A stretch of 64,000 nucleotides of DNA from Trichuris trichiura (Eukaryota; Nematoda; Enoplea; Trichinellida; Trichuridae): positions 5,952,001-6,016,000 of the forward strand of contig JBAJFE010000026.1 of NCBI GenBank assembly GCA_037903355.1, written 5' to 3'. The notes beneath the pieces were generated by a model, which was not told the DNA's origin, made no database searches, and saw only the letters and a program-made list of their open reading frames with translations. Positions 26,501-38,181 of the stretch are shown one piece after another. How positions within the stretch are numbered: position 1 is the stretch's first letter; each line of letters begins with the position of its first letter. Made by a program: the position numbers and the translations under genes.

Positions 26501-26573
26501 CACTTACGCGGCGTTGATGGGTGCGCTTGTATGTGCTTTTGTGGCAATAGCTGTATTTTTGTTTTGGTCTTAG
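20549..26573 (+). CDS. NFX1-type zinc-finger protein with C-terminal membrane anchor (NFXL1-like), six exons
   Basis: Exons 20549-20986, 24411-24620, 24671-25102, 25152-25397, 25458-26166 and 26224-26573 join in phase to about 794 residues. The start is the first ATG in frame (20549). Residues about 62-126 form a RING/PHD-like C4HC3 module ([31 protein letters not shown]), the putative ubiquitin-ligase domain. A long series of NF-X1 Cys/His fingers follows, each of the CGHxC...CHxGxCPPC type (for example [18 protein letters not shown]). The last residues, [17 protein letters not shown], form a tail-anchor membrane helix, which separates NFXL1 from soluble NFX1. Intron 1 (3,424 nt) is full of transposons. 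Intron 4 has a GC donor (25398), and no GT donor in the right phase keeps the conserved frame. The cellular role of the family is poorly defined. Confidence 0.93.
21968..23361. mobile_element. 1.4-kb repeat element with inverted ends, copy A
   Basis: Starts GGAGCAATGCAACTTGACCT and ends in a divergent inverted version of the same terminus (AAGTTGGTTAGCTCAATTTG), with a second inverted block GCCTAGAAGCAGTTAGT at 22030. The interior is AT-rich and made of degenerate tandem units with the core ATTGCTTATAA and ATATCTGTGATAT. There is no coding capacity. Copies B (28871-30264) and C (51540-52305, truncated) share the same order of blocks. It sits in NFXL1 intron 1 and has itself been hit by a hAT MITE at 23116. 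No target duplication was identified and the superfamily is unknown. Confidence 0.75.
23116..23283. mobile_element. hAT-type MITE with 8-bp target duplication
   Basis: A 168-bp GC-rich insertion in repeat copy A. The ends are CATAGTTTCTTAACCTT and, at the other end, TTGAGAAACGCTG, divergent versions of the CAGTGTTTCTCAACC terminus common in hAT elements. It is flanked by the exact 8-bp duplication ATCTAGGC at 23108-23115 and 23284-23291. The interior has repeated CAGGGCCCACC units. Confidence 0.88.
23491..23781. mobile_element. Foldback MITE
   Basis: Near-palindromic 291-bp unit. The outer arms are ACAGTATCCTGACAATAATC and its inverse GATTATTATCAGGATACTGT. Inner arms pair GCGGTTGTTCGTCTCACC with GGTGTGACAAACAACCGC, and GCCAACCATCCTGTTCTGCC with an inverted copy. 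The centre carries CCTAAACCTAAG and CTTTGGTTTAGG. Shorter relatives of the centre occur near 15536, 37470 and 52365. Confidence 0.8.
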
Positions 26574-27012
26574 CTTGGGACGATTTTACGTTTGCGAGGC
26601 AAACGTTTTCCCCGAGTATGCTTTCCGTATAAGCTGCTCCTCTTCTTACCGGAATACTATTATGAAAGGCCAGTGAAATGTTGTCCCTTAAAGACGACCA
26701 TCTTTTAATACGATTCGCGTTATGTTCAGCTTTTTCTCATCTGCCATGTGGTCGGCCCAAAGAAATAGATATAGGCAAAAAAGTTCCATTTATGGAGCAC
26801 TGTTGCTGCTCGCCCTTCTTTGGAAACTTACTTAACATGTTTTGCTTCTGACAGAACGTCTAAATGCCCACTAAAACTATTCGTGCTTATGATGTCCTTC
26901 GATCATGGCTTTCCCCGTTTTTATAGAAACGTGTAACTAAAGTACACAAACGGTCTACCAACGACTGAGTGTACAGATTGTTAGGAAAAGTACAGAACAA
27001 TGATGTTGTGTA
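26574..27012. other. Region 3' of NFXL1
   Basis: Presumed 3' untranslated and intergenic sequence. I see no AATAAA close to the stop and no other feature. Confidence 0.3.
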
Positions 27013-27711
27013 CAGTAAAACCTTCTTAATCTGAACCTCCATAATCCGAACTCGTAAAAGAGAACAATAGAGCGACAGTATACATTAAAGATAATTAGGC
27101 TACCTGTGCGAAACGGGCTGTCACTTGGCTGCAAACGCTATAAAGGCTGTAAACAACCTGCCAACAATCCTTTCGGTACACATTAACATAGGTGCAGGCC
27201 AGACACAGCTCTGCCAAACACTTCTCGACAAATAAGTTAACTCTAGCAAGGCACCTCGAGACCTAGGTTTCCCCAAATAAACAGAATTGAAGATCAAAAA
27301 CTTAGTGTTTTTCAGTCGTATAAAACTACAATCTTTTCTCATATAACGCAATAATCAGCCACTAACTCAATTTATTTTCGAGCCAAAAGAGCCGACCGGC
27401 AATTATGAATATGGAAAAATAAGTTCATGTCAACTATTTCCATGTCGCTTCGCGGTACTGCGTCCACGCCATTTAAGAAACTGGTTTCTGCTGGTCACTC
27501 GTTTTCCTTGATTAGATGGACTTCACTGCCTTCGTTAAGCTATTCACCGCTTGCAGAGACTGACATCACGCTGTGGACGCCAGGAACCTACATCTAAAAT
27601 TGCATTACCTGCTTTTCTGTAGCCTACTGTAAGCCTCCTCCATAATCTGAATTTTTCCGTAACTCGAACTACCCCCCGCCCCGAAGCGTTCGTATTAGGG
27701 AGGTTTTACTG
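27013..27711 (-). mobile_element. Tigger-type MITE, copy 2
   Basis: A 699-bp inverted copy of the element at 7931-8626. The ends are CAGTAAAACCTTCTTAATC and TTAGGGAGGTTTTACTG, flanked by TA at 27011-27012 and 27712-27713. The C-rich block that lies near the left end of copy 1 lies near the right end here, so the copies are inverted relative to each other, 19 kb apart, with cyclin L and NFXL1 between them. Confidence 0.88.
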
Positions 27712-27713
27712 TA

Positions 27714-28870
27714 TTTATGAACTTGCCGGAATTGTCAGTCTCCAAGACACGAAGATTTTGTTCAGTACTTTCTGTAGCAACTCGTTCAGCCGGTCGTCGG
27801 TAGGGTGTAGCTTATAGACTTGCGCAACAACGGAAAAAAGCCATGATTGAAAAATAGCATAAAAATACAACTGTTTTGATGGTAAAATTAACTGAATATC
27901 TTCTAAAGTTGTTCAGTAATTCGTGCATCTGAATTGGAAACTGAGGAAAATACTCAACCTATTACTAGCTCAGTTATCGTACAGAATGAGAGGCAAATGT
28001 AAAAGTATACAGGATTTCACCAACGACTGCCGGCTAGCGTTCGTCCGTTTGTTATAAGTGAATGTTTTCACCAACGGAAGCTCAGTTCCAAGCATTTTTA
28101 AAAACAATGGTATCATTTCCGTTACGAAGTAGAAAGTTTATAAAAAGCTACCATATTTAGTCATGACGAAGGCGGAGAAGTATGACGCTGCCGCAGAGCT
28201 ATCTCTGCATCTAAGCAGACTTTCTGTAGCCGTATCAAATTCTGTGGGCTATCCTTCTACGCGGCCATTTTATCCGCGGATTTGACTTAACGCGGTTTGT
28301 CTCAAAACAATGACATTCTTTTTTTGTGTATGTAGAGCAATGATTCTGTCACGTGACTTGAGAAATTTTTTCCCCGTTCCTATGACTTCTCAGCTTGTGC
28401 ATAATGTTAATAGCTGTCGCTGCTAATGATGAGCTATCAGTTCACCAGCTGTTTTTAATTTTTCATTTCCCTAAATTCCCTACAAGTATATGTCATACCG
28501 TTGTTAAGCCCACTTCCGAAATCATAATGGCTTAGGCTAAAATTGTATACTTCGCTTACGGCCGAAAAGCGCATTCTAAATGTAATATGCACTCCAGCGT
28601 ATTTTAGGATTGCTGGAATTCATTATTTGTTTTAATATGATGCTCATCCGACTAGTTATTTAGCACTAATTTGATATAAGTAACTATAAGCAGTTTCATG
28701 CCTGCCTGTAGTATACACAAGGAAAGCCCCGGAACCCGTAACCGCGAAATCTGGCAAAAAGAACTTAGAAATCGCTCAAGCGTTTAAGATATAAACTAAG
28801 GGTTGAAACCACAAAATCAAAAACAGGCACTAATGAATGATGCAATCTGCTATCGAATACCTCATTATAC
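27714..28870. other. No recognisable gene
   Basis: No open frame with support and no repeat I can delimit. Confidence 0.35.
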
Positions 28871-30264
28871 GGAGCAATGCAACTTGACCTATCCAACTCG
28901 ACTTCGAATCAAATTGGTCTAGAAGCAATTGGTTCTGTTGCCACACGTGCATTCACGCATCTAATTTAGTTGATGTCAACCCGGTATACGTGGTACATAG
29001 AAAGTATGGGTAGTAAGCGCACAGCCAGCAGGTGTGCAATGCTATATACTGCATGAATGCAGTACATGCTGCTTAATCGTAAGATATTTTCTGTTCTCCA
29101 AATTTCTACAGCATACGCTTAATAAAGAGAGATGGAGTACGGTATACATACAAGATATTCATAAAATTTGCAACACTTACGCAGTATATTTTACCAATAA
29201 GCAGGATACCTGCTACAGCTGGGCTTTCTATGATAGACGTGTAGTATGTATGCTGTATGTACTTGCATACGAGAAATATTTACGCTAAACATGACTTCTA
29301 CGTGGTACTACTTCCTTATAAATGGTCTCTATGGCATACTTGAGTATCTACATTGTATATGCTTGCGTACTGGGAACATTCAGAATATATAATAGCATAA
29401 ACACAATATACATTGCTTATAAATAAGATTTTTGTGATACTACAGAGTCTACACCCATATGGGCACTAGCTATGGCATATATATTTGCCTACAAAACTTA
29501 TTTATGCCCTATATGGTACAAGTGTGGTACAAGCTGGTTTTAAATAAGATATCTCTAATATCCCGAATTTCCAGGCACACATGGAATGACTATAGGACCC
29601 ATGGTTGCACTAAAGGGATATCTATGGCGCCTATGGCATACACTTGGTATACATTGCTTATAAGAAAGATACTTGTGACATCTAGTGTCTCTATGGTACA
29701 AATGTAGTATACCACATGCATACCACATACGGCATAAACATGTCTTGGGCAAACATATACAACATAGATAGTGAATCTTTGCTTTAAAGACTATTTATAT
29801 CATAGATATCTTATTTGTTAGCAATATTTACCACGTAGAAGTCTTATATAACGCAAATATACCTCGTATGCAAGTAGGTGCAGTATACATACTACAGCTG
29901 TACCATCCAGAGTGTAAGTTTCGCAGGTATTCTACTCACAAGGAAAGCATACTGCGTGAATACCGCAAATTCTATGAATATCTTGTACTTACACAATTTA
30001 CAAGCTTTATATTACGCGCATGTTGCAGAAACTTTGGAGAGCAGAAAATATCTTACGCATAGACAGCATGTGTTGCCTGCATCACGTATATGGCATGCAC
30101 ACGTGCCGCCTGTGTAATCACTACACTTGCCTTCTATGTATCATGTATACTCGACTTACACCAGACACATTTTATTCGCGAATGCAGGTATGGCAACAGG
30201 ACTAACTGCCTCTAGGCCAAGTTGACATCTAGTCAAGTTGGTTAGGTGAAGTTGAAGCGCTGAC
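28871..30264. mobile_element. 1.4-kb repeat element, copy B
   Basis: Starts GGAGCAATGCAACTTGACCT exactly like copy A and ends CCAAGTTGACATCTAGTCAA followed by AGTTGGTTAGGTGAAGTTG. The interior again consists of diverged units with ATTGCTTATAA and AAGATATC. Length is nearly the same as copy A, supporting a defined element rather than a satellite drift. The short open frames inside (29034-30205) are repeat-derived. Confidence 0.75.
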
Positions 30265-30870
30265 CTTATCATAAGATCAGAAAAGTAATAATTTAAATAT
30301 CAGAAGTCATCTGCAGCATGAACGTGTATCAACGGAAGCGGTTTCAAAAGTGGTGACGTCTCAACAAGTAGAAACAATTCAGACGTTAGTGTAATGTAAG
30401 CTTAATTTTACTATTACGTATTTCATAACGATGCGAATAAATGGGGTAAAAGATTTACAAAATTTTAAGAGGCGCGTTACATTTATGAAAAGCAATCCAA
30501 AAAACGGTTTTCTTTCGGCAAGAATGATGACAGTTTCAACCGCACTTTTGGAAAATAATTTTAACTGAAAAGGCTTCGCGCTAATATTTTCGCAGAAATC
30601 CCCATCAGTTAATATAATCAGCATCCATTAACGTAACACAAACTTAGCTACCGCTTCACTTCATTCTCTCATTCGCACGGAATGTCAGTAGCTGAAGAGA
30701 AAACTCCTACTGCGGACTGTATTGTACAGTAATATATATAAAAAACCCCGTATGAAAATTATTTCCGTTTTAAGCGGCAAAGCGGAGAAAACTTATCAAG
30801 TTTGACAAATTGATTAATAAACAGTTTATCGTAGCAGCTGAAACAAAATCGCGCAGCCGGAAAGAAAGCA
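30265..30870. other. Region 3' of the AP-1 mu gene
   Basis: Contains an unassigned open frame on the minus strand (30379-30624) without motif. Presumed 3' untranslated and intergenic sequence. Confidence 0.3.
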
Positions 30871-33800
30871 TTACGCAATTCTGAGTTCATACTCGCCATT
30901 CTGCGTGATATATCGGACCCATGGCAAGGCTTGGTAGCCACTTTTTTCTATGATTTTCAGGTATCGAACCTAGTGATGAACAACCATGTAACCCAGCAGG
31001 AAAACAATACGAAATCGCATACCTGTATACCAGATACTGTAAAGTACGGTATTTCAAATTTTACTTTAATCGGAGGACGACCTTCAATCGATTCGCCTTC
31101 GACACTGGGCAGACCAAAATGGGCGCGCATAAGATACTCTTTCCCACCCTAAGAAACACACAAACTGAAGTTACACGATTGATAAACATAAAGCTAACCG
31201 GGAAAGCCTTAATCATCCAATTAAAAGCGGATTGCTCTGGAAAATAGCGAACAGAACCAATTGAAGTTTTGAATTTTGGCGAGTCGGCATCGCTGGGAAC
31301 TGGTATAATTATTTCAACATTGTTCGCAGTACTTCGCCGCTTGAACTGGCTCTTCGCCTAGAAGAATTACTTTGAGAAAAAAATGATTTTCATACGAAAA
31401 CAAAAGATACTTTGATCATATATTCGATGCGACTATGCCGATGAATTTCGATAACCGATTCAATCCAAACCAGAGGTTTAACGTTCGTTGTTAGTCGGTA
31501 GGACATAAGCTCGAACTCGCCATCCGGAGGAATGAATGAAATGGTACGATCATTTTCAAAACGTGACAGACGAACGCACTGATGGAATTTGACATCCTCC
31601 AATTCGACCGATTTCGTTCGACCCCCCAAAATAAGGCATTGCGGGAAAAAATAAATGCGTACGAAACTTACTTCCTGTACTTTCAAACAAAATTTTGTCG
31701 TTCAAACCAAGTCGCAATTCAGGCATGCCAGACAAAAAGACTCTCATCTTTACCGAACCAACAATTTCGCTACGTAGAACTGTGCCGCTAGCATTCGCCT
31801 AAACTGTTCCGGATCAAATAAGCAAGATGAAAAATAACAGAATGAACCAGCAGGTTGACAGATTCGATAACGTCCAGAAAAACTTCGTTCTTGCGGTATT
31901 TGATGCTCTCAGTTCGCCAGGACACGGCATTTGTAACTGCCATTGGAGGGCGTGGTTGTACCTCAAGTTTATGCCCTTCTTGCGTAATGTACCTGCGATT
32001 AACATTATAAAACATTTACAGAGTAAGAAAAAAATTAAGAAGCCGGCACTCTTGTAATATCTTTCCATCTGTAGTCTGCGGGTAACCAAAGTCCATGATT
32101 TCATCGAACAGTTCGTAAATAACAACAAAATTGTCTCTAATTGATTCTTCTTCGAGTTCTTTGAAATAATCGGAAAATACCTTAAACGATTTATTGCAAA
32201 ATAGGACACTGACTTCAGTTGGACCCAACCTCAACAATCTTGTACAAAAAAGCGAATACAGCAGCCACGTTGGAGTTTTTCCGAGACAAAGCGACAACTG
32301 AAAAGATCAGCGGTTATTCACACTAAACATAATAGCAATAATTAAATCAAAACACCCAAAACCCACAATTCAAATAAAATTGTTCACAGTGGATTATCAA
32401 AACTACGCTGGCCGAAAGAAGCAATTTTAGTTAGCTTTTCAATTATCATGATGAAGAAATTTATTACGGATGTGTCCCGTTTGTTTTCTATATAAAGAGG
32501 CTCCGGAGCTTTCGGGTCATTCGAGACCCATCATCAGCGGTCTTAAGTGTAAATATGAATTGTGCCAGCGAGTGCCATCTATCGATTCTGAGGATTTTAA
32601 AGCGGGCATTTTAAAGCTTTCTGTTTGTAGGTTTTTGTATTTGAGTCTGCCAGCGCACTTCTTTTTTTGCATATCTTTAGTTTGCATCGAACTTCAGACC
32701 CCCCTCCCCGAGCTCTATGGTCTCCCAAAAGTACACAAACCAGATATCCCGCTGAGACCGATAGTCTCCACAACTAACAGCATCACCACTGAACTCAGTA
32801 GATACTTAAGTAAGATCATCAAACCTCTAACAGGCAAGGAACCATCCTTTGTCAAAAACAGCAAAACGCTCGTCAACGAAATAAGAAACTATTGTTTGGA
32901 ACCCGACGAGATTTTAGTCAGCTATGATGTAAGAGACTTATTTCCCAGCATCCCAATATCAGACACCCTAGAGACCTTACATAATCTCCTCCACACGGAC
33001 ACAAATCTACCCAGCAAAACTAAATTAAATCCCTTTCACATTGTCAAGCTGGTTTCGTTTTGCATGCAAGAAGGCAATTACTTTACTTTTGATAACAAGT
33101 TCTATAAACAATCTAACGGAGTACCTATGGGAAGCCCCTTATCCCCTGTATTAGCGGAAATCTTTATGGAAAACTTTGAAAGACAAATGTTCAGAACCAT
33201 AGACAGACACACAGCTCCACGCCTTTTTAAAAGATACGTAGACGACATCTTTGTCATTATAAAGGCTGGAAAAGAAGAACAATTTCTACAATTCCTCAAC
33301 AACGTCCGTCCTAACCAAATAGTCTTCACAATGGAAAAAAAGAAGATAACAAAACCTTGCCCTTTCTAGATGCCTTAATTATTCGCTCAAGCGAAGGCCT
33401 TAAAACCAGAGTGTATAGAAAACCCACGCACACAGATCAGTACCTCAACTTTTCATCACATCACCCACGATCAGTAATGCGTGGTATCCTCTCCGGAATG
33501 ATAGACAGAGCATTCAACTTATGCAGTCCCGAATATCTTCAGCCAGAAATTAACTACATTAGAAAAATCTTCTACAAAAACTGTTATCCTAAATCCTTTA
33601 TCAACCAAGTGCTCAACCACAAGCTTCGCACACGTGAGTCCCCAGAGCAAAACACTCCGCACGACACTTGTCTGGTTATTCCTTATGTGGCAGGCTTAGG
33701 CGAAAAGATTGTCCAATTAGGAAAAAGATTAGGCTTCAGAGTCTTTTTCAAAAGTTCGCCCAACCTCAGGGCAATCCTTCGCACAGACAAAACTAAAATC

Positions 33801-35621
33801 CCCGCAAATAAAAAGACAGGATTAGTATACGCGGTTGAATGTTCTTGCTCAGGGATTTATATTGGTGAAACGGGAAACACCCTGGAGCATAGATTTAATG
33901 AACACATAAAAAACTCACAAGTTACAATAACGCGAAAGCCATACTTAACAATGGCACCAATCTAACCACACAGCGAGGCAGACCAATCGTGGACCCAAAA
34001 ATTACAATGGAAAAAGCCAAACAAGCCTCTGCTATAGTGGAACACGCGACGCAATGCACTCAACCACTCCACCCAAGAGTTTTATGTTACGAAAACAATC
34101 TACGGTTGAGAGGAATTAAAGAAGCACTATATATTAGACACAATACGACTTACAACCGCGATCAAGGAGTGGACATAAGCGAGATTTGGACAAATATTGT
34201 GACGCGGTATAATTGTTGCTCTCTCACCAGATCAAATACAATAGCCGGGAAAGAAGAAAAAACAAAAAATTAGAACAAACAGAAATGGATAGAACTGCAA
34301 TATACATGGAACAAAGAAAGAAAAAGAAAAAAGAAGAAAGAAAGAAAAATGAATGCAAAATGAAAAAACAGTGAACCAACAACAAAAAATGTTCGAAACT
34401 ACCCAGCAAAGAGACACAATCTACAAGACATACGGAACAAGAAATAGAAGTGCGCTGACAGACTCAGATACCAGAACCGACCAACGAAAAACTTTAAAAA
34501 TGCCCGCTTTAAAATCCTCAGAAAAATAGGGCACTCTCGGTGCCATGAATCATATCAACAACTCAAGACCGCTGATGATGGGTCTCGAATGACCCGAAAG
34601 CTCCGGAGTGCTTCTATATACATAACAAACGGGAATTATCCGTAATGAACTTCTTCATCATGAAAACATATTGTCCCGTACCAAGAAACCACGTTTTCAA
34701 AGGTTTTCAATTAGGTATACAGAATGGCAGTTTCGGATATTGAAGTATTCAAGTTGGATTCTTATGACAAAAGGATTTTCTCATTCTTTAAAGCCAAAAA
34801 ATGAAGTCAGCAGCGCTACAAGAAATTAAATGCTGTCGGCTCAATGTTCCGGTCATTCTTCTGCTCGAAGACCGTCATAGCAAATGTCAACTTAACGAAT
34901 GCTAGAAAGTTTCACTAACCTAATCTGGTCCACATGAAAAAAAAGAAAGCTAAGTAGGAATACACTGCCCTGTTCCACCATCCAGTTTTACTAACATACA
35001 TTTCGCTATTCACTAAACTGCAGCACGTATCGATGTGGGTAACACCCCAAAGGCTAATTTTTAAAAAAACAAATCGCTTACGTGCCCTCCATACTGTACA
35101 CGTGAAGTAGAAGTGAAAGAAAATATAGTTGTGAGCTTTGAAATTCCTACTTTGAAATTTGCCTACTAACAGTTGAAGGCTGACCTTTAAAAGAGAAATA
35201 AGCACTTATGATGATGAAGAGATTGAAAATAGTGCCTGAGAAACTGACATTTAAGATATTATGAATCAATGACTACAAGTCGCATTAGACAATCCAGAAG
35301 GAAACATCATAAAACAGTCCAACAACTTAGTATCGGAATTTTAGAACAGCACTACAAAAGCTCACAACGTAAGGATCGTACTGTGTGACTCAAGAGATAG
35401 TGTAGAAAAAAGCTGTGCTTACGGTACAGGTTTGTATGCTTCACATAGTAAAACGTCGCGTCTTGATGATACAGAATCGGCGCAATGCAACCCTCTTCTT
35501 CCTTTTCCATTACTAATGGAAGAAACTTTTCAATCAAGTTCATATCAACATCCCCACGGTAGTTTCTGTTGATGATCACTTTGCCTTTCAGGTCGAGAAA
35601 GAAGACGGCCGAACAAGACAT
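30871..35621 (-). CDS. AP-1 clathrin adaptor complex, medium (mu) subunit, complete, nine exons
   Basis: Recognises tyrosine-based sorting signals at the trans-Golgi network and endosomes as part of the AP-1 heterotetramer. Exons on the minus strand: 35423-35621, 32230-32297, 32050-32180, 31848-31992, 31672-31798, 31411-31625, 31199-31357, 31023-31148 and 30871-30969. All phases join, giving 422 residues, about the vertebrate AP1M length. The N-terminal longin-like part has [18 protein letters not shown] and [19 protein letters not shown]. The mu homology domain has [53 protein letters not shown] and ends [20 protein letters not shown]. These are AP-1-specific rather than AP-2 or AP-3. Intron 1 (3.1 kb) contains an antisense PLE. 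The others are 46-57 nt. Intron 5 (31626-31671) starts GTAAGT but ends GG instead of AG. Confidence 0.96.
32470..34273 (+). pseudogene. PLE 1 reverse transcriptase plus GIY-YIG endonuclease, frameshifted
   Basis: The recognisable polyprotein starts near 32690 ([13 protein letters not shown]), so it lacks the N-terminal part. RT blocks follow: [55 protein letters not shown], and the catalytic [10 protein letters not shown]. After a one-base gain in an A-run near 33343 the frame continues with [11 protein letters not shown] and THTDQYLNF. The GIY-YIG endonuclease has [16 protein letters not shown] at about 33835-33885. A second frameshift near 33930 separates it from the conserved C-terminus ([16 protein letters not shown]). 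Both catalytic signatures are intact, so decay is recent, but the element is not coding-competent. Confidence 0.9.
32501..32537 (-). ncRNA. Hammerhead-like ribozyme core, 5' terminal repeat of PLE 1
   Basis: Read on the minus strand: CTGATGA, a 5-bp stem GGGTC/GACCC closed by TCGAAT, then GAAA and a GCTCCGGAGC hairpin. These are the conserved core elements of a type I hammerhead with a short stem III. The opposite-sense partner of the 3' copy. I could not define stem I or a cleavage site confidently. Confidence 0.5.
34572..34613 (+). ncRNA. Hammerhead-like ribozyme core, 3' terminal repeat of PLE 1
   Basis: CTGATGA (34572-34578), stem II GGGTC/GACCC with hexaloop TCGAAT, then GAAA (34596-34599). 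A possible 3-bp stem III AGC/GCT follows, with loop TCCGGAGT and a UU(C) cleavage-site candidate. Hammerhead motifs are known in terminal repeats of PLEs. Stem I pairing is not evident, so activity is uncertain. Confidence 0.55.
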
Positions 35622-38181
35622 CGCGTTTTAAGAACAGAAATAAGTGGGCAGTTTAAGCAGCAGGTACAGACAATGACGATCCGTATTGTAAGTCAATGGG
35701 ACAACCTTCTTGCTTGAAACTTGTAACGACGACAATCCATCTGGAAAAAATAAAGCATCGACAAACGGCAACGAAAGCAGCTACCTTTAACACGAAGACA
35801 ATTAAAGTCGGCGGATCAACTACAACGAATGTGCATTACACAGCTAGTGCTATTCAATCCGAATAAAATCGAATTACGAGAAAGTCCTCTGACGGGAACA
35901 AACGCCATCGCTTGGGAAAGCATGCGGTTGAGTCCTGCCGGTGGCAAAAAGCAATTTTCGTAAAAGCTCTTGCTTCAACAAATTTCAAAAACATGCCGCT
36001 TCAAATCACGCTGATAAACATTTTTATACTAATTCCTACACCTAAGCACACTTTATTACAGTACATAGATAAAAAGACGATACTCAAGCAACGCATATTC
36101 AATATTCATACAGCCTACTGAGTGAGACGCTGCTGACATTTCCCAATTGCCCGAAACGTATATAATCAAATAGTTTACGTAAATTTGTTATGCTTGACAT
36201 TTTTGTCTCACAAATGCATATAATGGGCTGTAGCGTAAGTCGGTAGTGCTTTCCGAAATAAGGCGTTTTTGCGGTATTATTCCGCTCACATTAAATTCTA
36301 TTATTCAATAGCTCTTTACTTTCTATACACGTTAATAAAATTCAAGTTTTATATTGAGTAACAAGAAGCTTTGCAGATTTGGGAAGATAGAATTGGAAGT
36401 AGCTAAGAAGAACTGTTTTCAGCACCTGTTGCTTGTTTCTTTAAGTTTTTAATGCTGCTTAAGTTGCTTAGAACATTCGTGCTGAGCGCGGGAACGCTAC
36501 TGGCGGTTCGATAGGTCAAAAACAGTTTAAGCGTTTTAAAAAGAAAAATGTTGACCTGGATGGCTGGATGCATCAAGGAAACTGACTGGTCTAAGGAAAA
36601 ACAAATGAAATGCTTTAATCAAAGAAGATCTGCATCACAGGGGTACATATTACTCACTAATTTTGTTATGTCATTCGTTGACCCTGCATCTCAGGCTTTG
36701 ATTACGGTCAGACCACTAGGTGTGATGTATGGCGCTTCGTGAACGCTTGTGTATTAAGTTGACGCAGCAAATTCTCGCACTTACAAAAGGGTTGCTCTTT
36801 GCCGAAGATTACCGTGTTAGTCTCATGGTTTTCCTTTCTGAGCAATAGGTGTTTGAACCTGCGCCGCATTATACAGTCTACTACTGAAATTCGGATCTAC
36901 ATCTCTGTTCGAAAAAGTAAGTCGAAAAAAGTTAAAAGAATGCTTGTATTAGCCATCCGAGTTCCGCCGACAAAAAGCATCGTTTTCTAACGGTCTTACA
37001 TTCCCTTTTACTGTACCCTGCCTCGTCATTGACTTCTCGTTGAGTGTTAAAAATTTTTCTTCTTGTTGGGTTAAACCTAGTTGTGCTAAAAAGAGGTCTG
37101 CAAACAATACTAGCGTTACACGCTGCGAATGCAGGTTGACAGCTAGTAGTTTTTCTTACAACAGCCGCGAAGCGCAAAACAACTTTCAAAAAAGTCGCTC
37201 CTATTTTCACTTTTATTGCTTAAGCTACACAATTGCTGAACCGCTGAGCTCATCAGGGTGGAACAAAATTTACGGTAGTCTAAAACACAGTAAAATGATA
37301 AATAAGATATTGATTCAATTTTTTGGGTGAATAGAATGTTTTGGCGTTTGTACCTGCCAAAAAATTTATTTATAAGAGTTGCTAAAACAATACTTATGTT
37401 TATGGCATTGCTAAATCTTGTCTCCCGTTCTGGAGCATCTCTTGCCGTCCCACTATCGTACTGTAAGTTTTTGAGGCACCTTATTCTGCGCTTACATAAA
37501 CCTGAGCCTGAAAATAGGGCCTATAGGATTAGTTAAGAGCAGAACAACATGGAAGGCATGCTCTCAAAAAGACTAACGCAAGATGACCACACGGTTGCCG
37601 GGAAGGAACCTGCATTCCTCGGATAGTGGTTCAGCACGTCTATTATCCAGATGATTTCACCCCTAGTACAAGGGTTTGGATAAAGGAGGTTGCACTGTTT
37701 TTTAATTTTAAATGAGCAATATTAATGCAAGAAAACAAATATAAAACATAAAATCTTAATGTAATCTTTGTCGTTTTACGAAGTTCATAGAACCAAGGTT
37801 GCATTGAGCAATACATCGCGTTTTCCGCTGGCATAGTTCAGATAAGCTTAAATACAAGTTCAAGAAACATTGCATGCTCTTTCTCCGCCTAATCGGAGCG
37901 ATAGATTGCCACCGAAATGTTAGCATTTGTCTTCCTGACTGATATTAACATTTCTATGAGCTTACAAACAATTTTATTGAAACGTTTGCCAATAAACTGT
38001 TTTCAGTTGAGTCAGCAATGGTGGCATTGACGTTGCCCACCACCAATGGAGGTGGTGTAGCGTATTAATATACACAATAGATTTTTCTAAAAGATAATCT
38101 ATTATCTATATTAATATGAAACAGAAAGAAAGAAAAAGAAAAACAGGCTATTTCGTAATATATTCTAGCTGATTTCGCCGG
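35622..38181. other. Intergenic between AP-1 mu and alpha-L-fucosidase
   Basis: Upstream of AP-1 mu, so its promoter should be near 35630-35900. The short open frames here (36548-36742, 36932-37330) show no motif. A weak relative of the foldback repeat core is near 37470-37545 (TTCTGCGCTTACATAAACCT, then GAGCAGAAC). Confidence 0.35.

Larger units (their letters stand above)
32446..34663 (+). mobile_element. Penelope-like element 1 with inverted terminal repeats
   Basis: A 2.2-kb PLE in intron 1 of the AP-1 mu gene, antisense to it. Terminal repeats are inverted: 32446-32616 at the 5' side and 34492-34663 at the 3' side. They share ATGATGAAGAA, CCCGTTTGTT, CTCCGGAGCTTTCGGGTCAT, GACCCATCATCAGCGGTCTT and GAGGATTTTAAAGCGGGCAT. 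Inverted or direct terminal repeats are characteristic of PLEs. Each repeat contains a hammerhead-like core. The interior encodes RT and a GIY-YIG endonuclease (separate entry). Confidence 0.85.
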
